From contig JAFVBC010000008.1 of the NCBI GenBank assembly GCA_017480185.1, forward strand, positions 50,889-114,888: a DNA stretch of 64,000 nt, in the 5' to 3' direction. The notes beneath the pieces were generated by a model that saw only the letters and a list, made by a program, of their open reading frames with translations, searched no databases and was not told the origin of the DNA. The DNA is from Bacteroidales bacterium (lineage in GTDB: Bacteria > Bacteroidota > Bacteroidia > Bacteroidales > P3). A program made the position numbers and the translations under genes. Positions 63,656 through 64,000 of the stretch are shown one piece after another; position 1 is the stretch's first letter; each line of letters begins with the position of its first letter.

Positions 63656-64000
63656 TTATTCCTCAAGTTCGAACATATAGTTCGTTGCGGTGATGCGCAG
63701 GATTGCGCTGTCGCATGAGTCAACCCACCAAGGTTGATTGAGAACGAGCTTGTCATAGAACTGACGGAAGTTGAACATCGTAGCGTTCAACTCATAGCTG
63801 AACTGGTTGAAAGTGGGGTCGAAAGCGGTAACGCCCAAGCGTCCCGATTTGAGCCACCAGTCGCAGTATACCAAAGAACCGCCACGGGCGATAATTTGGT
63901 TTCCAGCCAGTTGCAGTTTGCATATACCCATGTTGCTATAGTAGTAACGTGCGGTTGTGTCGATTTGGTCGAAAGCTGCACCATGCTGAACCTCTTGGCC
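63656..64000 (-). CDS. Hypothetical protein, C-terminal part (cut by window edge)
   Basis: The frame is open to the right edge; 114 residues visible, ending ...RITATNYMFELEE. Aromatic-rich with regions like YYYSNMGICKLQLAGNQ and VYCDWWLKSGRLGVTAFDP. Not recognised; no motif assigned. It is transcribed toward the terminator at 63602, and continues past the window. Confidence 0.6.
   Translation of the reverse strand, partial: GQEVQHGAAFDQIDTTARYYYSNMGICKLQLAGNQIIARGGSLVYCDWWLKSGRLGVTAFDPTFNQFSYELNATMFNFRQFYDKLVLNQPWWVDSCDSAILRITATNYMFELEE

Overview
The window looks like chromosomal DNA of an uncultured or uncommon Bacteroidales (Bacteroidota), of moderate GC. The evidence is the class-typical promoter element TAnnTTTG in front of most transcription units, an almost complete lack of Shine-Dalgarno sequences, cargo proteins with both type A and type B sorting domains of the type IX secretion system (T9SS), and Bacteroidota-specific families (GSCFA, DUF4270, DUF3078, BatA-like proteins, lipoprotein sensor kinases). 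No rRNA, CRISPR array, insertion sequence or prophage was seen. The content is mostly housekeeping, packed into short operons that often overlap by four bases (ATGA).

Layout. 1-3.0 kb: rodA (cut by the left edge) and mrdA (PBP2) for cell elongation, on the minus strand. 3.2-5.9 kb: a polysaccharide flippase and prfA. 6.0-10.6 kb: a 1506-residue secreted protein of unknown function. 10.7-10.9 kb: two tandem tRNA-Leu genes. 11.0-17.5 kb: aroE, then an operon-like run of a membrane-anchored endonuclease/exonuclease/phosphatase-fold protein, nth, a BatA/VWA protein and an ABC-2 exporter pair. 17.8-23.6 kb: dnaE, a GSCFA protein and ddl. 23.9-30.7 kb: rpsA, a T9SS type B cargo protein and recQ. 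30.7-34.5 kb (minus): a stand-alone glycogen-synthase N-domain, a DUF4270 lipoprotein, a MORN-type repeat protein and maf. 34.7-39.5 kb (minus): a lipoprotein and outer-membrane barrel pair, and a histidine kinase/response regulator pair. 39.6-45.1 kb: tRNA-Cys, recJ, ettA and an acetyl-CoA hydrolase/transferase-family gene. 45.2-54.5 kb (minus): nadB, a partial ATP synthase operon (atpE-F-H-A-G without atpB, atpD or atpC), a C10 cysteine protease exported by T9SS and an MFS transporter. 54.6-64 kb: recX and DUF3078, a SAM hydrolase, sufC-sufD (without sufB or sufS), a PorE-like TPR/PD40 protein, an MsbA-like ABC exporter, two convergent paralogous lipoproteins and a partial gene at the right edge.

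The most unusual non-coding signal is a set of five intergenic elements (near 3.1, 17.6, 23.65, 36.65 and 43.6 kb). Each is a long palindrome built almost entirely from 11-nucleotide units. Two unit types occur (a TTCTTCAGTNG type and a CTCCCTATCAA type), and outer units of the first resemble the second, so they look like one element class. One copy lies upstream of two divergent genes, so they are not simply terminators. Other points worth a look are the split atp and suf clusters, the Cys-rich SufD tail, and an unusual H-box in the lipoprotein sensor kinase.

Start codons were chosen with the help of the TAnnTTTG boxes. Several longer reading frames would begin at TTG or GTG codons inside or before the promoter, so the downstream start was preferred (prfA, dnaE, rpsA, ettA, the CoA-transferase gene, recX and the sensor kinase).
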